DNA from: Symsagittifera roscoffensis
Taxonomy: Eukaryota; Xenacoelomorpha; Acoela; Convolutidae
Length of the DNA stretch: 64,000 nt
NCBI RefSeq assembly: GCF_963678635.1
Contig: NC_087064.1
Span: 18,898,509 to 18,962,508, forward strand
Direction: 5' to 3'
The position numbers and the translations under genes are program-made. Below are positions 11,537 through 22,133 of the stretch, piece after piece; the first letter of the stretch is position 1; each line of letters opens with the position of its first letter. The notes beneath the pieces are model-generated. The model was not told where the DNA came from. It saw only the letters and a program-made list of their open reading frames with translations, and searched no databases.

Positions 11537-13959
11537 GTTCAAGTAATGTAAGATTCACTTTACAGAATTTAAAAAACTCGTTTTACATAAACTTCTCCGT
11601 GAGTATGTATGTCAAAAAGTTGTTAACTTGTCTCTAAATGCTATTTAATTTATTTGACCATGTGTTTCCGGTATAACAGCAAGCTGTCTGGTAAAAACAC
11701 CTGAAACTACATCGCCAATTTCTATTAAGAGCAAACACTTGAAACTACATCGCCAATTTCTATTAAGAGCAAACAAATGAAGACTAAAAATTACATGAAA
11801 ATTCTTCTTTTTGGATAATTTCTAATTTACGTAATTTTGACTGAAAATCAATTTTCTGAAGTTACGTCTGAGTTCAACATGGTATGATAAAAGTTAGAGA
11901 ATCAAATTTAGTTAAAATTAACGGACAAGTAACTGAAAATGTCAGGACTCTGCTTGGCATAAAGCAGAGCTAAAGTCATAAAGCAGGCTTGTAAATTGAG
12001 TTGCAGTCAGAAACTAATATGGCCATTTAAACTTCCTGGCATCGCAACAGGAATCGAATATGGTACCATGTGCTATGGAAAGTTTTTTGCTGCTCAGAAA
12101 TTGAAGAGAAAAAGACTCATGACTCCTAGATTGATTTCAGCTCAGTTTTTTTTTCCAATCGGAATGAAAGAGGAAGATCCAGTTTGATCATTTTTGATGT
12201 GGCGGATGAGAGCCGGAGGCACCATTTGGGATGTCACTCCTGGTGCCAATGAAATAGAGAAGCAAACGAAAAAAAATGAAAAATAGGAGAACAATTTAAG
12301 AAGCAAAGTGATCGTGTCTTTTTGCACGCTGACGTTGACATGACTAAAGCTATTAGATTGCGAGATTATATGAAGCAAACACGAAAGTTTATAGATACAT
12401 AGCATGAAGATAACAATCAATAATAGATTTCAAATAGTTGCCTTCTTAAAGGAGTATGTCCTCTAAACGTCCTTCTGACTCTACCTACGAGTTAATAGCT
12501 TCTCTATGATTGCTAAAGGAATGATTGCTTAATTAAAAATCTTAAGTTTAAACTTTCGAAAAACTTGTTTTCGAAATGATAGGAGAATCGAGTTTGATAA
12601 TCAAATCGATCTGTATATTTCAAATCCGATTTTTCTCCCGACGTCGTCAACTGTTGCCGATTGTTGCGGCCAGACGTCCCTTCTTTCATCTATCGGCTGA
12701 GAAATTATATCTGAAGAAAGTTTCTGAAAAAATAGAGGCGAAAAAGTGACAATAAAATTTCACGGGGAAAGTACTAGATTCAAGAGGAGGTGAGAAAAGA
12801 GCGTCCTCGTGCCTCAGAAATTTGATCTTCTGGCGAACCACCCAAAAATATCAGTTGGAACTATTTTAAGGGGGATGTCACTCTGGAGTCGGTTCACTCT
12901 GAAAACGCATTAAAAGCGCTTTTGACGGCTATACACACTAAATTTCAGGAATTACGCTCTTAAAATAACGATTCTTGGTTGAAACATTCTAAAAATTGTT
13001 GAGACTTTTTTTTGCAGTGAGACTTCTTCATAATATTCCGTGAAAGCTCAGAATTTGAAAAAAAAATTATGCAAATGACAGAAGATCTATCGAAAACTGT
13101 TCTGCCTCTCTAACAAAAACCAATCTGTATTAATTTCCTTTAGTTGAAACTGCAATTTTTTGCTGAGCGACGCACTTTTTTGCGTATCATTTTTTCAATG
13201 TTATCAGTATTGCAGTCGAAATTGCGTTTCAATGATTCACATTCAATCATTGCCTAAACAGTGGGGGTTCAAATACAAGATATAAAGACCTGAAATCGAA
13301 CGCCTTCCATTATGCTAAGAGCGTCTGAAAATGCGAAATAGTAATAAGAAGAAGAAATTCGTAAACGAATCAGGCACATTACAGAAGATATTTATTCTCA
13401 ATGCACAATTCTAGTTGAGCCGATTCGAATGGTGCCATGATTTGCAGGTGCAATTTGAGAGCAATTTGGAGAATCAGGATCCATATTTTTTGTTTTCATC
13501 CAATTGCAACCTAAAAATTTGCGTAAACCGTTTTTGTTGATGTAGATCTAAATCATAAAGACAAAGGATTTTTGATCATGGTTTCTCAAAATGAAACTAA
13601 CTAGTTAGTCGTCAAAAAAATTCAACCAGTTTCTAGCAAAAAACTTTTGAACAGAAATCAGTATCATGTAGATATAAGACTCCGAGTTTATGAACAAAAC
13701 TGTCTAAATTAATTGCTGGGCATTGCATTATCTTTAACAAAATCTTATAGTCTAGTTGGACAATCTTCTTGAAAAGAAATCTAACTCACTCACTTATTTT
13801 CTTTTGGAAAGTTCTTTTTCTTATTTTTTTTAAAGTTTTTCTATAAGTTCGTATGTATGTAGCTCATAAATTGAGTAAACTTTGTATTTTCGTCCAAGAA
13901 AGACCAGGAAAATCAATAAGACAAGCAAGCCAGTCAGATGATTAATCAGCTCCTAAGAA
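11537..13959. other. region upstream of the LamG/EGF gene
   Basis: No confident gene. There is a 39-40-bp tandem duplication at 11698-11776. The open frame at 12142-12238 (minus) follows an acceptor-like CACCAG and might be a small exon, but nothing in it is recognisable. A plus-strand frame at 11996-12187 is also unsupported. Confidence 0.45.
11698..11776. repeat. tandem duplication, two units of about 39 bp
   Basis: The unit CTGAAACTACATCGCCAATT... followed by TCTATTAAGAGCAAAC is present twice in direct succession with one mismatch. Confidence 0.85.
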
Positions 13960-15190
13960 GTTAGTTGTTGTTCAGATCAAGCTATTGAAGCCATGAAAAA
14001 TTAAAACATTTCAAGTTTTTTCTCGAATCATTTGAGGATTTTCTATGAAACTATGAGTTATTCTAAAGTAATTCAAGTAGCAAATCAGATGACAAAAAAC
14101 TTTCTATTTCCTCTTGAAGCCATTTAAGCAATGAAACTTCAAATTTTTGACTTTTTTCTTTTCAATCAAGTTTGATTTATTTATCTTTTAAATTAGACAA
14201 TGCTGTACTGAAGCTTTGCATGGCTACAAAATTGTTTGGAGCCTAATAGAAATTGTCAAGTAGTCACCACTGTATACAAAACTTTACGTTTTGCGAAAAT
14301 ACGAGGCTTTCCGACTGCAGCCCTTCAAGCCATGATACATCGAAATATTTCAAGTTATCTTATTGGAAAAATAGTTAACAGCCTCTAGGCAAGCTATAAG
14401 TTATGAAACTTTAAAAATATTCCATTAAACTTATGATGCAAATCGGATGGCAAAAATTTTCAGTTGTTATAAGCAAGCAATTCCTGCTATGAAGATTTGA
14501 AATATTTCAAACAATTTTATGAAGCGAATCCGTTGGCGGAAATCTTAGGTTTATTCAAGAAAATACTCCAGCAATGAAATTTTTTAAGCAAGCTATTCAA
14601 GCTGTGAAACTTTGAAAGTTTCCAAGCGTGTTAATGAAGCAAATTAGAGGGCGGAAACCCTATTTTTTTCTATTGAAGCAAATCAACCAATGAAATTTCA
14701 AACAAACCAAGTATTTTGTAAGACCGAATCTTTTTGCGAAACATTTAAATTTTTCTATTTAAGTTTTTCATTTTTGAAGCCTGGAAACTTTGAAATGATT
14801 GAAGTTATTCATAGACCAAGTGACCAAATCAAGTAGCAAAAAAAACTCTTATGCAAAAAAAAAACTGAAATATTTCAAGTTATTTCAAAGGGCAAATCGG
14901 TTTGCGAAAAAATTGCATAGAAAGAGTTTGCAGAATAATTTTGCAGAAAAAAAACTTAAAACTTTTGCACAACGTTTCGGTTTTCAAAATAGATTTTCCT
15001 TTTTTTTCTGAGCACGCTATTCATGCGATAAAGCTTTGAATGTTTTCAAGTTTTCATACAGCAAATCTATCGGCGAAAAATAAATGATTTTCTAAGCAAG
15101 GTCTACAAGCAATGAAACTTTGTAAAAACCACAGATATTCTATAGCGCAAATCTTCAAGGAAAGAGATCGCCTTTTGAGTTGGTTTGTTA
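13960..15190 (+). repeat. degenerate tandem array, unit about 90-115 bp
   Basis: The words AAGC(A/C)ATT(C)AAGC, ATGAAACTTTGAAA, ATTTCAAG, GAAGCAAATC and GGCGGAAA recur in this order, for instance from about 14390, 14475, 14590, 14683 and 14775. Units are strongly diverged. Frames across it are open only briefly, so it is not coding. Confidence 0.6.
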
Positions 15191-15599
15191 CAGAAGGAAA
15201 TCAATCTGGAAAAGCAAAATTTCTGAAACAAATGAACAAGTATTGTCTAGCCTTTAAATTGAACTGAGTTCATCTGGTCTGAAAATTTGAGTTTTAACGT
15301 AAATAGTTTTTGAATTTTCCAGACATAAGAAAATTTGATCGTTCTAAAACATTCTTGGCCTTCTCCTAAAAGTTAAGTTTGATGAAATGTTTGAATGTTG
15401 CATTCGGCAAAGCTACAACGATGACTTCAGTTCAACATTGCGTCCATAGCGCATTCCGACTTTCGTTTAAATTATAAGATTGACCAAAAAAACCAAGAAA
15501 AGTCTCTATTTGCTCCTGCAACAATCCACCTGCCAATTTACTGCGCTAAAAGATTCAGGATTTGATTTTCAAATTTTAAAGAACGATGCAAATTGTTGT

Positions 15600-16225
15600 T
15601 CCGACCTATTAAAAAAATAGGGTAGAATTTTGTATTTGGGTGTGTTTTAGTTTTTTTCCACTCAAAGTTAAGTACCACAAAGAAACATTGGAGTGAGTCC
15701 AGTGATATATCATATCAACGCCCTTTCAATCGTGATTCGAACAACATTAATTTTTTTTTCACAGTGTCGAGAAAAACCGGTTTGAAATTTTTATTTTTAA
15801 TCTAATTACGAACTAATATAGTGTGAGCGTGTAGGTTTACACAATAGCCTTTTTAAGCTTATTTTAAGCCGTAAAATTAGTTGTACTCAAATAAAATCGG
15901 AGTTGTGTAAGTTTTCGGAGTTGTTTAGTGCATTTTGTTAACAAGGATAAAAATTCCAGAAGTTTATGCAAAAAAGTATGAAAAAACTTTTCAAATTCTT
16001 TCTAAAATTTTTTTACAAATTCGATTTTCTTGTCAGTTTTCTTAAAAAAATGTTTTCCCAATGGCCTTTTTACTATGAATGTCAAATATGCCTAAGTTTT
16101 CTTTCGTTCCGATCTTTTGAAAAAAACGACACTAATTTGAAAAAAATAAAGTTTTTGTATTTTTGTATAAGTGTGATCGGAACATTCTGTGCTACTTGCA
16201 CAGTAACCGGTTATACTTGTTTTAG
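15600..16225 (+). repeat. repeat family S, copy 2
   Basis: It begins CCGACCTATT with GGGTGTGTTTTAG shortly after, has GTCGAGAAAAACCGGTTTGA near 15767, and ends TGCTACTTGCACAGTAACCGG. Its 5' end (GTTCCGACC...) resembles family R. Confidence 0.65.
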
Positions 16226-16910
16226 TTTCATTCGTTAGAAAAATTTAAGCGTTTCCATTGTAGTTTCTCGACACTGAACAAAGTTTTTGGGTTTCTGATT
16301 ACGGCTTAAATATTAAAAGAATCGTATTCCATTTGGCAAGTCACTTGACCAAAAATTTGAGCGAAGTCTGAAATTTAAGAGTAAAATCCTTTCAAACCTA
16401 AATCTCTAATAAAAAAAAACAACCTAATAATTTTTTTATTATGAATAAAAACTTAGTTTGTTTGTGCGTGCAATAATTTTGAAAAATTTTGCATACATCT
16501 AAGATTTGACAGACCATGAAAAGAAAGGAAAAACCTCGTAATTGGTCCAAAACCAATTTGCTTAATGTGAAAATATGAAGTTGAAATTGAAAATTTAAAC
16601 TTCAAGTCCCTGTGTTCAAAATTTTGAAAACCTGTGAAAAAAATGCAGACGGGGGCTTTGATTTTTAATATTATCATACCTCTTTAATTACGCTATTAAT
16701 ATATCTATAAATTTATATCCCGTCGTCCCTTTTCAATTTTTTGGCTTATTTGTAAAAATAATTGAAAAAATAGAGATTTTGCTTTAAGAACTTGTATTTT
16801 TTGGGTTCAATACCATGAAGTTTTTTTACGTCTATTCATTTTCAATATCCGTTTTAACAAGTAATTTAAGCAGAATGCTGACTGCTGATTACACCTTAAA
16901 TAATAATAAC
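16226..16910. other. AT-rich intergenic sequence
   Basis: Nothing supportable seen. The frame at 16453-16677 (minus) lacks any recognisable feature. Confidence 0.4.
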
Positions 16911-17826
16911 AAACTTAACTTAAAAAGATCTATTTTTCAAATTTTAAAATCAAAATTTTGTCCGAGCCATTGAAAAAAAATCAAATTCTTTTCACTTTCC
17001 GCAATGAATTGGCTTCATTCTCGGAGTTTTCAAAATTACAACTGCACATTTCAATACGCTTTTCTTGAGCCCTAACATTTACTTTTCAATTACAATAAAC
17101 TTAACTTAAAAAAAATCTATTTTTGTTCCGACTTTCGATACGAAAGTAACGGAATATTTGTGCTCGGGGTGGGTTTTATTTTTCTTCAGACAAATTTCGA
17201 CTTTTTAACGAGCCATTTTTGTCAGAATTTTCTTATATTATTCAAAAGGTATTGTTGTCCTAAACTTATATTTGAAAAGCTATTTCACCTGTCATTGTTT
17301 TTCGTAAAGTTATGAGGGTTTAAAGATTTCCATTTTGGCCATTTTGACCAATTTGGGACAATTAACGCGCAATATAATTCGCGCTGTTAACGCGTAAGCG
17401 GAGATTTAATCCGTCTTATAAATTGTTCCAAATTGGTTAAACGAAGCTTATTTGCCATAATTGATTTGTTACAAGGAACGAAATCTATCTTTTTGTACTT
17501 TGTATGGCGTGTGGGGGGATGATTTTCATAAAAAAATTCAAATTTTAGAAAAAAAAATATTCATTTTATTTTATTTCATTTAATTTTTTTAATGTATTGC
17601 TGCTGCTCAATAAACCTTAAAAGGCAGTCGGAACATTCAGGGCTTTGCCCTGACACGAGCAGTCTTGTTCAAATTTTAAAATCAAAGTTTCCTCCGAGCT
17701 ATTGAAAAAAAATCAAATTCTTTTCACTTTCCGCAATGAATTGGCTTCATTCTCGGAGTTTTCAAAATTACAACTGCACATTTTAATACGTTTTTCGTGA
17801 GCCCTAACATTTACTCTTCAATTACA
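16911..17826. repeat. tandem duplicate of a 187-bp unit, second unit split by a family R insertion
   Basis: Unit 1 is 16911-17097 and unit 2 is 17098-17123 plus 17671-17826. The words AACTTAACTTAAAAA, CTTTTCACTTTCCGCAATG and GGCTTCATTCTCGGAGTTTT occur in both. In unit 1 CTATTTTT runs directly into CAAATTTTAAAATC. In unit 2 a 547-bp R copy lies between those same words, so unit 1 is an empty-site reference. Confidence 0.8.
17124..17670 (+). mobile_element. repeat family R, copy 4, with mapped ends; helentron-like non-autonomous element
   Basis: The 5' end GTTCCGACTTTCGATACGAAAGT contains the hairpin ACTTTCG/CGAAAGT. The 3' end contains CAGGGCTTTGCCCTG followed by ACACGAGCAGTCTTGTT. Comparison with the empty site at about 16937 shows no target-site duplication, with the insertion lying within a T run. 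Terminal hairpins, absence of target duplication and TT insertion suggest a helentron-type rolling-circle element. This is inference, since no RepHel protein is present. Confidence 0.55.
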
Positions 17827-17851
17827 AAGTTTTATGGGACTTAACTATAAT

Positions 17852-17996
17852 TTATGTCTGAAGTGTAACTTGCGTTGGCTGTCTTATAATATTCATAACT
17901 AAGGCTGCTACAAGTTCTCCCGTTTTCTTATCAGTGCATGGTATTGGAAATTGCCGCCAGTCCTCTGGAATGTTCCACAGGGCCCAAAAATGTAAA
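17852..17996 (-). CDS. 3' end of an unidentified protein-coding gene, cut by an assembly gap
   Basis: A minus-strand frame enters from the N gap and ends at TAA 17852-17854. It encodes HFWALWNIPEDWRQFPIP, CTDKKTGELVAALVMN and IIRQPTQVTLQT. The amino-acid composition (Trp, Pro, well-mixed residues) is unlike the surrounding AT-rich shadows and looks genuinely coding. I do not recognise the family. On the other side of the gap, 18197-18311 (minus) is also open and may be an upstream part. Confidence 0.45.
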
Positions 17997-18196
17997 NNNN
18001 NNNNNNNNNNNNNNNNNNNNNNNNNNNNNNNNNNNNNNNNNNNNNNNNNNNNNNNNNNNNNNNNNNNNNNNNNNNNNNNNNNNNNNNNNNNNNNNNNNNN
18101 NNNNNNNNNNNNNNNNNNNNNNNNNNNNNNNNNNNNNNNNNNNNNNNNNNNNNNNNNNNNNNNNNNNNNNNNNNNNNNNNNNNNNNNNNNNNNNNN
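17997..18196. other. assembly gap (200 N)
   Basis: A run of exactly 200 N, so its true length is probably unknown. It interrupts a likely coding region. Confidence 0.95.
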
Positions 18197-21100
18197 CTTG
18201 AGCTCGAATTTGGTCATTGCTGCTGTGACAACATTTCTTCTGTGTCATTGCTTCAAGGTTTTGATTATTAGCTTCAATAATCAGCTTGCTGCTTAGTTTT
18301 TTTAACGTCACAACCTAGTTTGTTCTGCTTGGTTTAGTGATCTTAACTAGATTAGTGGCTAGCATCTGTTCGTGTTTAGAGTCTCAGAAAGCAAAGAACT
18401 CATATGATTGTTTCTTGACAAAGGAAAAAATTTGGAAGTGTTTCTTCCGTGATAGAATCAGAGTTGTACAGGCTTCGTTGCATTTTATATATCACTCAAT
18501 GCAACTAACTTAAATTTTTAGCACTTGTTTTTTGCAAGAAAAAACCGAATACATGTTTTTTACACACCTTCGGTTGCCAATATAAAAACTGCTCCCTCAG
18601 TTGTTCAATTTGCAACTGGCTGCATAATAATCGTTGTGCTTTGATTCATAAATTCTTTTATACAAAAATGCATTCAAAAATCAATCATACAAAAATGCAG
18701 TTATGTATAAATAATAAAAGATTATGATTGAATCAATTAATATATACAAGCTACTTCATTGGTTTTAAATGTTTTTGGTAAAACATTTAATATATACATT
18801 CAACAGTATTTCCCAGAATCAGTATTTCCCAGAAACCATTTACTGGGAAATACTCGAATATTGAAATTCTTTTTTTTTTCAAGTTTTACAATAAATTTCA
18901 TTTGGTTTCATAATTGATCCCATACTAAATAAGTTTTTTTTTAATGCGTATTCTTTTCAAAAACACATTGTAAAATTTTGAAACCAAATCAACAAGAAGT
19001 TTGAACGAAAAATTTTTGCCTTATTATTGCCCACAACAGAAAAAAGCAAGTGAAAAAAGATTTGTCTGTTACTATTGTTTGTGTTAATCTGAATCAAGGC
19101 CCTAAACGGATTCGTTTTTATATTAAAAAATCCAGAAAATTTCGCAAAACTACCAGACAAAAAATAATCAGGATATTAATTTGCCTTTGATCGATCCGTT
19201 TCAAAAAATTTTAATCAGTCCTACAAACCGATTTTTCGAAATTATTTTCACTTTTAGTAAACTCAAATGTTTTAGCCTAAAAACTTAAATTAAAGTCAAA
19301 TTTTCATGTAACAAAGGTTTTTTGATCAGTTTACTGACTTGAAATTGAATTATATCTCAAAAATGTCAAAGCAATTTTCTTGACACTGAGACAACTTTTG
19401 AAGGTGCTTACGTTTGAAAATGCTTCAAGTTGACATTTCGGTCGACCCATTCCGATTATGATTTTTGGTACTTGATTTTGCGTGGAAAACATAAAACACA
19501 AAATTAAAATTCAAAATACCTCCCCGATTTTAATAGCTGGAATACTAAGGATAATCCATTGGTGTGCAGTAAGCGCAAAATTTTCTGACCACACAGAAAA
19601 CAAAAATTGATATGATATTCTTGTTTTTTTTTTCAGTTTTAGTCAGTGAGACGAAAATGAAGTGTACAATGACTCATAGGAAACACTCAAAACAGCTAGG
19701 TTATTGAAACCAAGCCAGTAAATTTAGATAAAAAGCTCAATTTGAAAACTTTTTTAAAGAGTTTTTTGGAACCTGATTCACAATCAAAATTGCTTGAATG
19801 TGATATTACGCCTGACCCCGTTTTTTGACATTTACAAAGTCTGGAAGAAAAAAATTACACCCGATTCAACCATAATTCCCTCCCACTTTTTAATAAGAAT
19901 AACAAGTTGCCATAAAAGTAACATAAATAACTTAAGCCACAGTTCGCAGTGCAAAAAATTAAAAACGGAAACAAAGTTCGAGAGTTTTTTCAATGAGATT
20001 GTTGAATCACAGGAAAAACTAAATTTTATAATAGAATAATCAATCTAAGGACAGATTCAGGATTTTATTCGAAAGGACTGATTTTTAATTTTTTTTTTGC
20101 GCCTCATCAAGTATTTAAGAAATCAGGTAAAAAGTCAAAAGAACCATTTTTTGTCTCTTTTAGGAAGCTTCTGAACAATAAACTGAGTCAAATAAGCGCG
20201 CACTTTTTTCTCAAAAATAGGTAGCTATTGGAGCCAAAAACAAATAGGTAGCTATTGAAGCCAAGTAACAAATGTGAATCCTCTGAGTGTGCTGACAGTT
20301 GGATCAATCCAATTTGGCCGAATCCCCCTACAGCCGTCCTATCAACCCTGATTCCGCCCCTGAATAAACCTCTTATAATAGTTAAATGCAGAAAATTGAG
20401 TTTGGTCCTAACTGAAGACTACGTTTCATCCACTCCGAGACTACATTTGAAACCCATTTTTCTCAAGTTTTTTCGCAATAAATTTTTTTATGGAAAAGAA
20501 AAAAAACTGAAAAAGCTTCAAAATGATACTACATTGAACTAATTAAAACTGCTTATGTACAAAAAATTGGGAGAAAAAAACACATTTCAACCAATTAGAA
20601 TTGAGTACTCAAAATATCAGAGAAATCGCAGAAATCTTAAAGAAAGCAAATAAACTCTGAAAGAAATCTAAAAGAAACGAGGCCATTAAAATCAAAATTT
20701 TGACCAATTAGACAAAACAGGTACAAATATTTTTGAAATTTTGGAAAAGCCTACACCGATTTTAAAAATGAAAAGTAAAACAATTATTTCATTTTATATC
20801 TGCACAAATTTTGTAACTGTGCTGCTGTAATTTATTTTCGGTTAATAAGGACTACTGTTTTCTGCAGAAGGCAATTAGTCAATAGGAAAGTCTGACAATT
20901 TTGATTGGTTGAAAGTTTTCCATTATGCTGTCCGTCCATCATGAAGAATACCCCCTTGGGGAACCTACTTGAACGATTGCCGCTTAGCATGCGACTATTT
21001 GCGCAATTAGAATCAGAATTGAGTTTGTTTTCTCACATTTGCCGCAGAAAATCAAACTGATTTGTGTTGTATCAAACTGAGTAATTATTTTAACTGCACT

Positions 21101-21360
21101 TGCTATGCGGCACGCAGGCATGTCGCTACACCCTCGGTTATTGGGTTGGTCGGGCAAAAATGATTTTTGCAGCAGAATATGAACGAAGAGGGACACTTTG
21201 GGTGGCCAGGGTGCCGAATTTCTGAAAAAGAGTATCGAACCCCTGTCTCAACTCAATTTCTCTCGACTCCCCTCCCCATTTCCCTTGTCATTCCATTTAC
21301 ATAAATTTGCTTTTGAACTAATTCCTTAAAATTGCTTTGTTAATGAACAACAATCAAACA
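18197..21360. other. intergenic or intronic AT-rich DNA
   Basis: No gene was recognised. There is a short tandem word (AGGTAGCTATTGRAGCCAA) twice at about 20219-20262, and a partial hAT-type end (GATTCCGCCCCTGAA) near 20350. The 5' exons of the plus-strand gene at 21960 could lie here but were not identified. Confidence 0.4.
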
Positions 21361-21680
21361 ATAGTGGTAAGGCGTTCACTTACAAATAGCCAGATCGTGT
21401 ATTTGATCCCATGCCATGACAATGATGGCGTGTGAGGACGAGCTCTCACTTGACCTCTAGCTTCAGGTCTACCACAACCTGACCAAAATTGGCTGCAATA
21501 GTGGTAACACGTTAAACTTCTAGACGCAAAAAAACGGCCTCGAGTCGCAAAAAACAGCTTCGCTCAACACAATAACACAGTCTGGAATGTGGGGAGATAA
21601 TACAAATGGACTATCCTTGACAGGACTGTAAAGGCCTACTGATAGATCCTCTGCGATTCGCAGGAACTACATAAAAAAAA
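21361..21680 (+). mobile_element. tRNA-derived SINE
   Basis: The head TAGTGGTAAGGCGTTCACTT matches a pol III A box, and about 35 bases later TGTATTTGATCCCATG resembles a B box. The body ends GACTGTAAAGGCCTACTGAT... then GAACTACATAAAAAAA, an A-rich tail. The class is inferred from box spacing; the family is not identified. Confidence 0.55.
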
Positions 21681-21959
21681 TCACCACAAATAAAAAAATA
21701 TTAGTTAAAATCTGTAACCTAGGTTCTACATTAAGTTGCTTTTCTTCGAAATGCCCCTTTTTAAGTGCACTGAAATAAGGAGTAGTCAAATTTTGAAGTG
21801 TGATCAAAATCATAATTTTTTGTTTTCTTCTCTATGTCTTTAATCATTGGACTTGTTTGTATGCTTGCGTGTGCGTATGTCTTTCTCACTTCACTTTCTG
21901 TATGCTATCGCAACCCTTCTAATTAATGAGCGATGGTTTATTTGATGGTTCTGTGTAAG

Positions 21960-22133
21960 GGACCTGGGATTCCTATCGGAGTATGCGAAGGGCTACTCGG
22001 CGGAGAACAAGCGGAGACAGCAGAAGTGGATGGAGGAGTACGAGAGGGAGGCGAGAGACCGGGAGAGGAGGAGGAAGGAGAGGGAGTTGGAGAGGAAGGC
22101 GGAGATGAGACGCATCGACAGTGACTGGGAAAG
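21960..22133 (+). CDS. exon a: charged helix
   Basis: Acceptor GTGTAAG precedes and donor GTAGGA follows. The exon encodes DLGFLSEYAKGYSAENKRRQ then repeated ER/RK heptad-like residues (EREARDRERRRKERELER) ending IDSDWE. A long single alpha helix or coiled coil is predicted. Confidence 0.7.
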
